Below are positions 28,356 through 36,581 of a stretch of DNA of 64,000 bases, one piece after another. Source of the stretch: Trichomonas vaginalis G3 (taxonomy: Eukaryota > Parabasalia > Trichomonadida > Trichomonadidae); assembly GCF_026262505.1 (NCBI RefSeq), contig NC_067207.1, forward strand, positions 20,676,082 through 20,740,081, in the 5' to 3' direction. The translations under genes were made by a program, and so were the position numbers. The first letter of the stretch is position 1. Each line of letters starts with the position of its first letter. The notes under the pieces were generated by a model. It was not told the DNA's origin. It saw only the letters and a list, made by a program, of their open reading frames with translations, and ran no database searches.

Positions 28356-31266
28356 AGATGAAAGCACACTGACAAATGACCAGAAAGCCATTTTGGAAGC
28401 TCTTAAGCAAACAGGAAACCCAGCACTTATAGAAAGCTTTTGGAAAGATAATGGTGAAAAGAAGTTTTATAAGAAGAGAAGCGGTCAGTTCTGGAAGTAT
28501 CTTTGCACATTACCTATAAATCTTGAACGCTACCAAATCTTCAATGAACTGAACAAAAGAACTGCAACACTTATGACAGAAGATAACTGCTTCGTTTATG
28601 CTTGCATTCAGGCTGGAGTAAATGAAGAAACTATTGACCACATGAGAGAAGTCATTCGTGTTAGAGACTTTCCTCAAAGTAAAGTACAAGAAATTTCTGA
28701 CGCAACAGGTATAGCATTTAATGTTACCATTGGTTACTTCAATGACTCAAGACATAATGAAATAAAGAGATACATACCAAAAGAATGTGAAACTGTTCGA
28801 ACTATTGACTTACTTCTTGTTGAAGACCACTACATGCTAAATGAAAGACTTCCAATGACAACATATTTCATTCGAAACTATATAGAAATCTTGAAGGAGT
28901 GTGGTGGAATGAACATTGAAAAACAGATGAAAATATATACAAAGAGAGAAGATAAATATGTAGTTCGCATGGATAGAACTACACCGCTATGGGATGTTAT
29001 GAAAACATTGTGGGAGTGCAAATATTTTGAACCTATTTCTTATGGAGAACTTTTCACATATACGACTGACTTATATAAACAGAACCTTGCACCATTTAAA
29101 GATTTGACATATGCTCCAAAGTATTGTGTACAACTGAAGAAGAAAGCAGAGTCAAAAGAAGTAAATAAAGCTAAATGTAAGTTCATACCTGAGCACGTTT
29201 TCTTTGCTGACTTTGAGTGTAGTACGGATGGCTTTCATAAAGCTTTTAACATCTGTTATGACAGTGAAGATGGTTCAGTTAGTGAAAGTATTTGGGGTCA
29301 AAACTGTGCAACAGAATTTTTGGAAAGACTTCCTGACAAGAGTTTAATATATTTCCATAACCTCAGTTATGACATAAACTTCATCTTAAGACACATGACA
29401 GAAGTGAAAGGAACTCCCATCATTAAAGGTTCACGAACAATGCAAATAACTGGTTTATATAAAGGAAGGGCAATTATTATAAAAGACTCTTACAGTGTTA
29501 TAAATAAGAAGCTTAAACTATTTCCTGCTATGTTTAACTTACAAACAGGACCGAAAGAAGTATTTCCATATAACTACTACAGCAGTGTTTTGTTAGCAAA
29601 TGACAACAGAACTGGTGTCATTTCTGAAGCATGTAAGTTTATCCATGATGCAGATACATTTATGAAGAACATAGATTCCATCAAAGGTTGCAGAATAGAT
29701 GAAAACCACTTCGACTTAGAAAAATATAGCACGTTTTACTGCAAACAAGATGTAAGAATTTTAAGAGAAGGTTTTGTAAAGTTCCGCAATGACTTATTGA
29801 AAGAGTTTGATTTAAACGTTTATGACTACGTTAGTATTTGTTCTATTGCTAACAAATTGTTTGAGAACAGAGTATACTTCCCGAATGGAAATCTTTATGA
29901 CCTCTCAAATAAACCAAGAGAATTTATTTCGAGATGCATTCAAGGTGGAAGATGTATGTTGTCAGATAACATGAAACAAAAGAGCAAAAAGAAACTCATT
30001 GCTGACTTCGACACTGTTTCATTATATCCTTCAGCTATAGCAAGACTTTATACTTTAGAAGGTATTCCAAAAGTATTGAAGGAAGAAATGTTAAGCACAG
30101 AGTATCTCATGAGACATTTATTCGATGACGACCAAAAGGAACCCATTGGTGAAAAGTTTATGTCTGGCTTCTTTGTTCTCATTAAGATAACAGAGATTGG
30201 TATACCCAGACACTTTCATTTAATAGTTTGCGACCCTGAACTAAATCCAGAACTTAACGTTCCAAGAAGTTCAAACACTTGCTGTCTCATGTATGTTGAC
30301 CATATAACATTACAAGACCTCATAAAATATCAAGGTGTCAAATGTGAAGTGTTGCAAGGATACTATTACGATGGAAACAGAGATATGAGAATAAGAGATG
30401 AAGTAAAGAAGTTGTTTGAGTTAAGGTTAAAGTATAAGAAAGAAGAAAACCCCTTACAAGAAATTATAAAACTCATTCTGAACAGCATTTATGGCAAAAC
30501 TATTCTATCTCCTATTGAGTCAAAAATAACCATAGTAGATGACAAAGATGCTATAAGATATGCTATAAGAAATTACAACCATATAGTGAAGTTCGAAGGT
30601 TTGGATGGTTCAGATAAAACTATTTTCAAGCTAACGAAAAGCATTTGCAGACACTTTAACTTCTGTCCACTTGGTGTTAATATTCTGTCTATGTCAAAAC
30701 GTATTATGAATGAAGTATTCTGTACTGCAGAGGACATGGGACTTCAAATCTTTTACCAGGATACCGACAGTATGCACTTATATAATGAAGACATCCCAAA
30801 GCTTGCAGCAGAGTTTAAGAAGAGATATGGTCGCGAACTTATAGGAAAGAACCTTGGTCAATTTCATAGCGACTTTGCAGAAATAACACCTGGAAAACAA
30901 AGTTTAGCTTATAAAAGTATTTTCTGTGGAAAGAAGACCTACATAGACTTACTCACTAACGATTTAAATGAAGTTGCATTTCACTGCAGAATGAAAGGCG
31001 TGAAGCAAGATGTTATTGCTTTAACCGCTAATGAAATGTTTCCTGAAGCTATACAATGCTATTACAATGAAGATAAGAACATTCACATACCTGTTGGAAC
31101 ATATGACAAAGACTCTGAGTTCAGTTTAATGAAACTTTACAAAGCACTTCATGATGGTCAAGAGATTGCATTCGACTTATGTAAGTCATGTCAACCTTGC
31201 TTTGCTGAAAAGTTCAACTTTTCAATAACGACTAAAACAAGCTTTATTCGTAAGTTGAAGTTCTGA
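28327..31266 (+). CDS. protein-primed family B DNA polymerase (pPolB)
   Basis: This is the replicative polymerase of the Maverick. The exonuclease motifs are present: FADFEC (Exo I, near 29203), FHNLSYDINF (Exo II, 29352-29381) and the YCKQDV region (Exo III, near 29737). The polymerase motifs follow: DFDTVSLYPS (motif A, 30004-30033), LNSIYGK (motif B, 30478-30498) and YQDTDS (motif C, ending 30771). Before the exonuclease lies a DNCFVYACIQAGVNEE segment typical of the N-terminal region of protein-primed viral polymerases. No in-frame ATG exists between the stop at 28324 and 28570; 28393 is only a TTG. A frameshift from the upstream frame is therefore likely. All catalytic residues are intact. 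Confidence 0.92.
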   Translation, partial: RKETKKRPYRDESTLTNDQKAILEALKQTGNPALIESFWKDNGEKKFYKKRSGQFWKYLCTLPINLERYQIFNELNKRTATLMTEDNCFVYACIQAGVNEETIDHMREVIRVRDFPQSKVQEISDATGIAFNVTIGYFNDSRHNEIKRYIPKECETVRTIDLLLVEDHYMLNERLPMTTYFIRNYIEILKECGGMNIEKQMKIYTKREDKYVVRMDRTTPLWDVMKTLWECKYFEPISYGELFTYTTDLYKQNLAPFKDLTYAPKYCVQLKKKAESKEVNKAKCKFIPEHVFFADFECSTDGFHKAFNICYDSEDGSVSESIWGQNCATEFLERLPDKSLIYFHNLSYDINFILRHMTEVKGTPIIKGSRTMQITGLYKGRAIIIKDSYSVINKKLKLFPAMFNLQTGPKEVFPYNYYSSVLLANDNRTGVISEACKFIHDADTFMKNIDSIKGCRIDENHFDLEKYSTFYCKQDVRILREGFVKFRNDLLKEFDLNVYDYVSICSIANKLFENRVYFPNGNLYDLSNKPREFISRCIQGGRCMLSDNMKQKSKKKLIADFDTVSLYPSAIARLYTLEGIPKVLKEEMLSTEYLMRHLFDDDQKEPIGEKFMSGFFVLIKITEIGIPRHFHLIVCDPELNPELNVPRSSNTCCLMYVDHITLQDLIKYQGVKCEVLQGYYYDGNRDMRIRDEVKKLFELRLKYKKEENPLQEIIKLILNSIYGKTILSPIESKITIVDDKDAIRYAIRNYNHIVKFEGLDGSDKTIFKLTKSICRHFNFCPLGVNILSMSKRIMNEVFCTAEDMGLQIFYQDTDSMHLYNEDIPKLAAEFKKRYGRELIGKNLGQFHSDFAEITPGKQSLAYKSIFCGKKTYIDLLTNDLNEVAFHCRMKGVKQDVIALTANEMFPEAIQCYYNEDKNIHIPVGTYDKDSEFSLMKLYKALHDGQEIAFDLCKSCQPCFAEKFNFSITTKTSFIRKLKF

Positions 31267-31326
31267 GGTCATTTATTTTTGTCAGCAATGAGGTCATTCG
31301 TGATAAAAATAAAGCTAGCGTAGATT

Positions 31327-32184
31327 TTACAATACTGCGATGGTAGAGTTTAAGAGTTGTGCTTCAATGTAGAGACAGTCCTTCCCATCTGGAGGCAAGA
31401 ACACTGGACATTTATGGTCATGAGTGGAGTACATGTCTATCCAAAACTCACGATTGAAGCCAGTTAATTTATAGTATTTAGGGTTAGGAAGTGGTGAAGT
31501 TCTTGTATGACCAATGAACTCATTTTCAACGCCTTTGGCTATATTAGAGTAAAGTATTGCTTGCTTTCTATCCCAAATGCCAGGTGTTACAATCTTTGAA
31601 AATTCATTTTTCCTCGGAAGCATTGCATCATAATTGAAAACATTCTTAAAATCATCACTTGGTTCGGAGATTTGAAATCTTATACGTAATGGATTTTCTT
31701 TCTTTTTAGCGACTTCATTGAATGGTGAGAATACAATGAATTGACAGTCATGAGTTCCATCTTCATTTTCATTAAATTCATAATGAAAGTCTATAAGTTG
31801 TGGCTGACTACCTTCTTCTTTCAGTTGTGCAAGAAACTCACGTAAAGGCTGTAAAGTTTGTACTTCAATGTTGAACTTTTTCTCGAACATCTCATTAAAT
31901 GAAATCATACATTGTTGCAATGTTGTATCGTCTTTAAAGTATTTGTATATGTGAATGTTTTGGGCGCTTAAAGACTGTTCGTCATTTTCTATCTCGACTT
32001 GAAGTATAAAGTCAACCTTTCTGAAAGCACGTGTTATATACATAGATGTTATGCCAATGTACTTCTCTTCATTTATGTTCACAATCCAGTCTGTTGGAAA
32101 CTTAAACGTTACTCTGTTCCCCTTTATTTTGACGTCAGGGTTTTCACTACTGAACGCAACAGTTAAAGGTATTTGTCTATACAT
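31327..32184 (-). CDS. probable structural protein, 285 residues
   Basis: The start is MYRQIPLTVAFSSENPDVKI. The predicted pattern is largely beta strand with hydrophilic loops. The ending CPVFLPPDGKDCLYIEAQLL resembles the ending of 15050-15931 (LPKDGKDGLIIEMIL), which suggests a shared domain. It has no enzymatic motif. It is convergent with the polymerase gene, with about 60 bases between the stops. A minor capsid or vertex role is inferred. E2 lacks this part of the element. Confidence 0.55.
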   Translation of the reverse strand: MYRQIPLTVAFSSENPDVKIKGNRVTFKFPTDWIVNINEEKYIGITSMYITRAFRKVDFILQVEIENDEQSLSAQNIHIYKYFKDDTTLQQCMISFNEMFEKKFNIEVQTLQPLREFLAQLKEEGSQPQLIDFHYEFNENEDGTHDCQFIVFSPFNEVAKKKENPLRIRFQISEPSDDFKNVFNYDAMLPRKNEFSKIVTPGIWDRKQAILYSNIAKGVENEFIGHTRTSPLPNPKYYKLTGFNREFWIDMYSTHDHKCPVFLPPDGKDCLYIEAQLLNSTIAVL

Positions 32185-32208
32185 TTAATTCGGATAAAAA
32201 TAAACCAT

Positions 32209-32463
32209 TTACTCTTTCTTTGCTTCAGCTTCTTTAGCTTTTGCTTCTTCTCTAGCTTTTTTCGCCAGCAAACGTGGGTTCTTCTGTCTTCCAGCAGCTA
32301 ATGCAGCTAGTTGTTTTTCACTAAGTTTTCTCTTTGGTCTCTCTGGCTTTTGTTCTTGTTTTTGTTCCTTCAGTTCGGATAAAATTTGCTCGCGAATTTC
32401 TTTCTTCAATGCTTCAACATCTATGACACCTTGGGTCTTGTCCGTAGGGCTTGTCTGAGTCAT
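32209..32463 (-). CDS. small lysine/glutamate-rich basic protein
   Basis: The product has 84 residues: a short acidic N-terminus (MTQTSPTDKTQGVIDVEALK), then a highly charged helix rich in K, E and Q, and a C-terminus (LAALAAGRQKNPRLLAKKAR) with alternating basic residues. It resembles DNA-condensing or coiled-coil virion peptides, but no family is recognisable. It lies 24 bases from the gene at 32184 on the same strand and diverges from 32509. Confidence 0.5.
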   Translation of the reverse strand: MTQTSPTDKTQGVIDVEALKKEIREQILSELKEQKQEQKPERPKRKLSEKQLAALAAGRQKNPRLLAKKAREEAKAKEAEAKKE

Positions 32464-32508
32464 TTGACTGCAGATAAAAAACTAAATTAAAACTTTAACC
32501 GATGTAAA

Positions 32509-32940
32509 ATGAGCTTGTCAAAATCAGAGCGAGAGTCTATTATATTAAATGACGCAAGAGGAATACAACATCCTTTCTATTACGTAAGTCAGAGTAAAGA
32601 TGGTAAAATATACGTAAGAAAAAGAAAGGTTCCATTAGCGAATGCAGAAGCGACAACATTAAGGTGCATGGCAAGGGTGAAGTCCACGAAGCCCATATAA
32701 CCTTCTATTCAAACTGAAAAGTCAATAGAACCAGAAGAAAAGAAGCCAGATGTACTTTCAATAACGAACCAAGAGCTTATTGCAAAGTTCGTGAATTTCA
32801 TTGAAAAACAAACCGAGTCAAAGAACCCTGACCCGCCAGTGAAAGAAGTTGAGACAAAAGAGAATGTACAGTTCATTGAAAATGTCAAGAAACAACTTCC
32901 ACCACGAATACCAAGAAGAAGAGTGAGAATAATGAAGTAA
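32509..32940 (+). pseudogene. virion-type hypothetical gene with premature stop
   Basis: The reading frame runs from MSLSKSERESIILNDARG to RRRVRIMK, 143 codons, but is broken by an in-frame TAA at 32698-32700. No frameshift is involved: the same frame stays open on both sides. The N-terminal segment matches the family seen in 8065-8649 and 35079-35315. The sequence just before the stop (GGGTGAAGTCCACGAAGCCC) is GC-richer and has CGAAG, a loop used in the hairpin inserts, so an insertion may have brought the stop. Readthrough cannot be excluded. Confidence 0.6.
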
Positions 32941-32967
32941 ATAGATATTTTTATCTGAAGTAAATAC

Positions 32968-34542
32968 ATGCAGAACGAACAGCTAAACGAATTTACTCCA
33001 GCAGAGCATATTCATCAGATTCGCTCATATTTCGATATCATAGACAATGCAGTTCAAATTGGTGACACTAATAGAAAATATTCTGACGCAAAGATTCCAT
33101 CACAACCTGGAACTGCTAAAGATAACACATGGGTAACATTCAATCTCTCACCTCCTGGTGAAAATATGTTGGACCTTTACAATACATTCATTACGTATAA
33201 AATGGAAGGTCAATTTATTGCAGATAAAGAAATTGGTTCAGGTTCCAATAAAACAAACCCACCAGGATTTTGGATTGGTTTCGATGACGCTTTCTATGCA
33301 GTTGCTGGATATCAAATCCTTGCAAATGGTCGTATCGTATATTCTCAAGACAACGCAAGAGAAGAAGCATATATAACTTCAAACTCACAAACTACCGAAC
33401 AAATAAAGAAAGTAGATGTTTTCTCAAAGACTCGACATGAAGATGTATGGAGTCATTCGGGAACATGCAGAACAGGACAAATTGTTAGTGGTCCAATTAC
33501 AGCAGGAAAATCATTTGATTTTAAGCTTCGTTTAAGAATTCCTGTTAGAAGATTCCTTCCATTAGAAGCTATTCGATTTATTCCAGCTTTTGCAGGAAAC
33601 ATTCAGCTTAAAGTAAAGTTCAGTAGCGACGCCTTACAATGCACATCTATATCTGTAAATGATATCATTGCTTTCAATCCAACTCTTAAAGTTGCATTTG
33701 CTTCAGATTCAAATCCACCGACAAATAAATTTGTTCCATGGAATGAACCATTCACTATGATAACGAAGGCAATAGAAGCTAGTGGAACAGTTACTATTAC
33801 AACTGTAACCCAGCAACTATTTCGAACAAAGATGGATTTTAATGAATGTTTCATTCATCCAAAGTCATTCTCTTTAGACCCTAACATTTATACAGAACTT
33901 GTAGAACATTATACAAACGAGGCTTTATGTTTTCCTGTTAAAGTTATGGATTGGATTCCTATGGACGGTTCATTCTCAAAGAATACAGATAGTTCAAGTG
34001 CAACATTTACAGCAGCTTATACGCCTATTAATGTTAAAAGTATTTGGGCACTATTTAGAAAGAAAGACAACTATTATGTTAATTTTGAGAACCCTAAGTT
34101 TAAATATCTTCAGCTTTCCATGGGAGCTTATGGAAATATGCCTGCAGAACCTGAAAAATCATATGGACCTGTATTTTATGAAATGGTTGCGAACGCTTGC
34201 AATACAAACAATGATATGATAGGATTTAATGAAGATGTTATGAGGTCATTGGTGGATGATGGTAGTGTGGAACATAAATGGGATAGCTATGACAACACAC
34301 ATTTCTTATGTGGTTTTCCAACAGAAGTGGACTTTTGCTTCCAGCAAGGTCAAACATCTACTGCTCCAATAACATACAAATTGTCTGTTAAAGGACCTAT
34401 TGAACTAGCAACTGAAAATGTACCAAAGCCACTTATTGGATTTATGAGGGATTGTTGCTTTGCAATACAAGTAAGACAGTCAGGCATACCAATAATAAGA
34501 CTTGACGACTATAACTTAGCAACTGACGACAGTGAGGAATAA
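32968..34542 (+). CDS. major capsid protein (double jelly-roll type, inferred)
   Basis: The product has 524 residues, the usual size for Polinton major capsid proteins. The N-terminus (LNEFTPAEHIHQIRSYFDII) is followed by beta-rich sequence: a WVTFNLSPPGENMLDLYNTF stretch near 50, FRLRIP-like strands (FKLRLRIPVRRFLPLEAIRF) near 185, and a second beta domain ending in PLIGFMRDCCFAIQVRQSGI. Two beta domains of about 220-250 residues fit a double jelly roll that would form trimeric capsomers. Its place among structural genes beside the right TIR also fits. There is no copy in E2. The family call rests on length, pattern and context. Confidence 0.75.
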   Translation: MQNEQLNEFTPAEHIHQIRSYFDIIDNAVQIGDTNRKYSDAKIPSQPGTAKDNTWVTFNLSPPGENMLDLYNTFITYKMEGQFIADKEIGSGSNKTNPPGFWIGFDDAFYAVAGYQILANGRIVYSQDNAREEAYITSNSQTTEQIKKVDVFSKTRHEDVWSHSGTCRTGQIVSGPITAGKSFDFKLRLRIPVRRFLPLEAIRFIPAFAGNIQLKVKFSSDALQCTSISVNDIIAFNPTLKVAFASDSNPPTNKFVPWNEPFTMITKAIEASGTVTITTVTQQLFRTKMDFNECFIHPKSFSLDPNIYTELVEHYTNEALCFPVKVMDWIPMDGSFSKNTDSSSATFTAAYTPINVKSIWALFRKKDNYYVNFENPKFKYLQLSMGAYGNMPAEPEKSYGPVFYEMVANACNTNNDMIGFNEDVMRSLVDDGSVEHKWDSYDNTHFLCGFPTEVDFCFQQGQTSTAPITYKLSVKGPIELATENVPKPLIGFMRDCCFAIQVRQSGIPIIRLDDYNLATDDSEE

Positions 34543-34572
34543 AGGATGAACGTTTATTTTTAAAGCTTATAA

Positions 34573-35031
34573 ATGAGTTCTTCATCAAGCTCTCGTGAAC
34601 CTTCACCATCTGTGAAACAAACTTTACCAAACGATTATGGAGCACCTATTGAATATTTCTTACGAGCTGCACAATGGCAAAGAGCAGTTTCACCAAGGTT
34701 AGGTGTTCCACCAGCTCCTGTCAAAAATAGCATTTGGTCAAGTCCTTATATAAGATATGGTCTCCCACTAGGTTTGCTAGCTACAGCAGGAGCAGTTATG
34801 ATGTTGAAAAGAAATAAAGCAAATGTTATAAATAATACTGAAGTAGCTGAAGTTAAACAAACTCCAACACCTTCGTCAAAACCAACGCCTTCACAAGCAA
34901 AACCTTCAATGACTCCTGAACCTATGGAAGTACAAACTCCTGTTCAAAAGTCAACTCCTAAACCGACTCCAACATTTAAACCAGAACCTACGCCTCAAAT
35001 AAATCGTAAAACTCCTGCGTTTCCTTACTGA
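34573..35031 (+). CDS. membrane protein with P/T-rich tail
   Basis: The product has 152 residues. After a serine-rich start, residues 55-77 form one hydrophobic span (YIRYGLPLGLLATAGAVMML) followed by KRNK, a membrane anchor with a positive flank. The last 60 residues are proline/threonine/lysine-rich (TPTPSSKPTPSQ, KSTPKPTPTFKPEPTP). It may be a virion membrane or vertex protein. It starts 30 bases after the major capsid gene and probably belongs to the same expression group. Confidence 0.6.
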   Translation: MSSSSSSREPSPSVKQTLPNDYGAPIEYFLRAAQWQRAVSPRLGVPPAPVKNSIWSSPYIRYGLPLGLLATAGAVMMLKRNKANVINNTEVAEVKQTPTPSSKPTPSQAKPSMTPEPMEVQTPVQKSTPKPTPTFKPEPTPQINRKTPAFPY

Positions 35032-35078
35032 AAAATAACGTTATTTTTATTTTATTTGAACATTTTTATTTGATTGAA

Positions 35079-35315
35079 ATGACGACTAAAGTCACTGAAG
35101 CAATGAAACAAAAGTTTTTGGTAGAATACATTAAATCAGGAATTATTCCAGAAGGTTTTTACGTTCATACTATGAAGGATGGTAGAGTTCAGTTTAGAAA
35201 GATAAAGCAACCATTAGATAGAGAAGGAATTTTGAGAAAGATTAAACTTCATGAGGACAACATTGCTGAACTTAAGAAGAAGTTAGAAGAGTTGGAGAAA
35301 GGAAGAGAGTTATAA
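35079..35315 (+). CDS. small protein with coiled-coil end
   Basis: The ATG at 35079 gives 78 residues (MTTKVTEAMKQKFLVEYIKS). Residues 18-45 (SGIIPEGFYVHTMKDGRVQF) match the conserved segment of 8065-8649 and 32509-32940. The C-terminus (HEDNIAELKKKLEELEKG) is a leucine-heptad coiled coil. The last codons and stop lie within the right TIR. Function is unknown. Confidence 0.6.
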   Translation: MTTKVTEAMKQKFLVEYIKSGIIPEGFYVHTMKDGRVQFRKIKQPLDREGILRKIKLHEDNIAELKKKLEELEKGREL

Positions 35316-35928
35316 AGCAATGAATTCAACAGGTTAGAAATGAGGTTAGAAAACGTGTTAGATCTAACATTCTAACATAAACATTATTTTTGTGCTATGT
35401 TTTCATACGTGTGAGGGTGGTGATATCATTAATTTTAAGTTTATTTTTTATTTTATTTTTATTTTATTTGGATGTAATGACAGAACAAAAGCAACTCATA
35501 CAAATCAAAACATATAACAAACATATATTTAAACATTTATTCTTCCTTCCTGAGCATAACATGTTCTTTCAAATACATCCGAGACCAGTTGACTTTTCAT
35601 TGACTGTTTATAAAGATAGAAATAGTTATATCATTAAACCATACGATGACGAAGGTAAGTTATGTAAATTGTACGTTAAGAAGTTAGAGAAAGTTTATGG
35701 CTTCAAGTATGACTACAATAGGGTTAACACTGATGATGAAGATATTGAGGAAAATTTATGAGAACATTAGTGAAGTTGTTAGTGAGAACGATAGTGAGAA
35801 CGTTTATTTTTACATTAGTGAGTTCGTTAGTGAAGTGAAGTGGTTGGCGGCTTTGTAAAGTGTCAAATTCACAAGTATTGGGTAAGGTGGAACGCAGTGC
35901 CACAGTACCCAAGACTTGTATACTAACT
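35301..35928. repeat. E1 right terminal inverted repeat
   Basis: This is the complement of 13669-14346. Its inner edge, GGAAGAGAGTTATAAAGCAA, is the 3' end of the gene at 35079 here and the 3' end of the unrelated gene at 14324 on the other side, read in different frames. It contains a BglII-type palindrome (35356-35369), the intact TIR gene, GTTAGTGA-type repeats at 35765-35835, and the palindromic patch near the tip. Confidence 0.85.
35477..35761 (+). CDS. TIR-encoded small protein (HNH-associated C-terminal domain)
   Basis: The start is ATG at 35477 (MTEQKQLIQIKTYNKHIFKH); the longer upstream extension would cross the leader and is hydrophobic noise. The product has 94 residues. The order KH-F...F...L-VY...Y...DDEGK...K-LEKVYG parallels the last 65 residues of the HNH protein (8804-9388) and, more weakly, 47304-47738. 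I infer a stand-alone copy of a DNA-binding accessory domain. Because the gene lies in the TIR, E1 has two copies; the left one is frameshifted. The leader is TTTTATTTTATTTGGATGTA. Confidence 0.65.
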   Translation: MTEQKQLIQIKTYNKHIFKHLFFLPEHNMFFQIHPRPVDFSLTVYKDRNSYIIKPYDDEGKLCKLYVKKLEKVYGFKYDYNRVNTDDEDIEENL

Positions 35929-35930
35929 AC

Positions 35931-36023
35931 ATTTCCTCAAAGTTTCTCAGCAATTTAGCGAGGAATGTTCGTTATCGTGTAGATATTTATAATATATACA
36001 TGATAACAAACATTCCCCGCTAA
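35931..36023 (+). pseudogene. KilA-N gene, 3' part, beyond the E1 insertion
   Basis: Starting right after the AC at the E1 end, one frame reads ISSKFLSNLARNVRYRVDIY and stops at TAA (36021-36023). Placed after LDPV of the 5' part, it matches KilA-N paralogues with no gap: the WASPKYCIAVGKIL of the 10584 protein lines up position by position. I take this as the severed C-terminus. An alternative join that keeps GT and AC gives another frame, so the exact target is uncertain. Confidence 0.6.
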
Positions 36024-36143
36024 AAGATGTAAAATCTTATAAGAAATAATTGCAAAAGAATAACAAATTGCAACAAATTTTATATGAAACTGAACCTTAT
36101 GAGGTAGTGATTCAAGATCACCGCCTCATAAGATTCAGTTTCA
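35956..36143. repeat. two adjacent long hairpins
   Basis: Arms of 26 bases at 35956-35981 and 35997-36022 (three mismatches) form the first hairpin, which overlaps the last codons of the broken KilA-N gene. Arms of 20 bases at 36085-36104 and 36124-36143 (one mismatch) form the second, and pairing continues inward to a TTCAAGA loop. Nothing else is seen between 36024 and 36180. They may be terminator-like structures or foldback elements. Confidence 0.75.
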
Positions 36144-36581
36144 ATCTCAAGTATCTCAAAAGTAAGACTCTATTTTTTGCCATGTAAAGTGTCACTTTTC
36201 TGTCAAACCATTTTTATTGTTTTCGTTTACAACAATGGAATGACTTCAGGATGGGTCCTGACTGACGTCGGTTCGCGTCCTGACTGACATCAGGAAATTC
36301 TATCGTTCTACTTTACAAAATGTAAACTTTACATAACCGTTTCGATCGTACATGATATTTAGTTGACATTGTAAACTATCTTCATGTAAAGTATGGCGGT
36401 TTGAAACCATCGGGAACCTTCACTTTTTTGACGAACTTTCCGCAGCAATTTTTAAAATTTGTGAAAACTCAACGGTTTGACACATGCCCTATGTCATTTT
36501 ACTCAGAATTTTGTGATGAATTCAGCAAAAATAATTTTTAGGGTAGAAGGTTAGATCTAACCCGATATCTACCCTCATTAT

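Larger units (their letters stand above)
13669..35928 (+). mobile_element. Maverick/Polinton E1, 22.26 kb
   Basis: The element begins AGTTAGTATACAAG at 13669 and ends with the complement CTTGTATACTAACT at 35928, giving the AG...CT ends known for Polintons. TIRs of 678 bp (left) and 628 bp (right) enclose capsid/packaging genes (14324-18966), a collagen-like fibre (18984), integrase (22090), an accessory block (23413-27300), polymerase B (27351-31266) and a second structural block (31327-35315). The six bases on either side (13663-13668, 35929-35934) do not match, so no clear 6-bp target duplication is seen; instead a GT/AC pair extends the inverted repeat. I found no Ulp1-like cysteine protease, which is common in Polintons. 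Confidence 0.88.

Noticed and set aside
14324-35761. Ulp1/adenain-type maturation protease expected in Polintons
   Set aside because: No E1 gene shows the histidine, acidic/asparagine, glutamine, cysteine order of that family; the unassigned genes of suitable size lack it.
13663-35934. 6-bp target duplication around E1
   Set aside because: The six bases on each side of the AG...CT ends do not match; only a GT/AC extension of the inverted repeat is seen.
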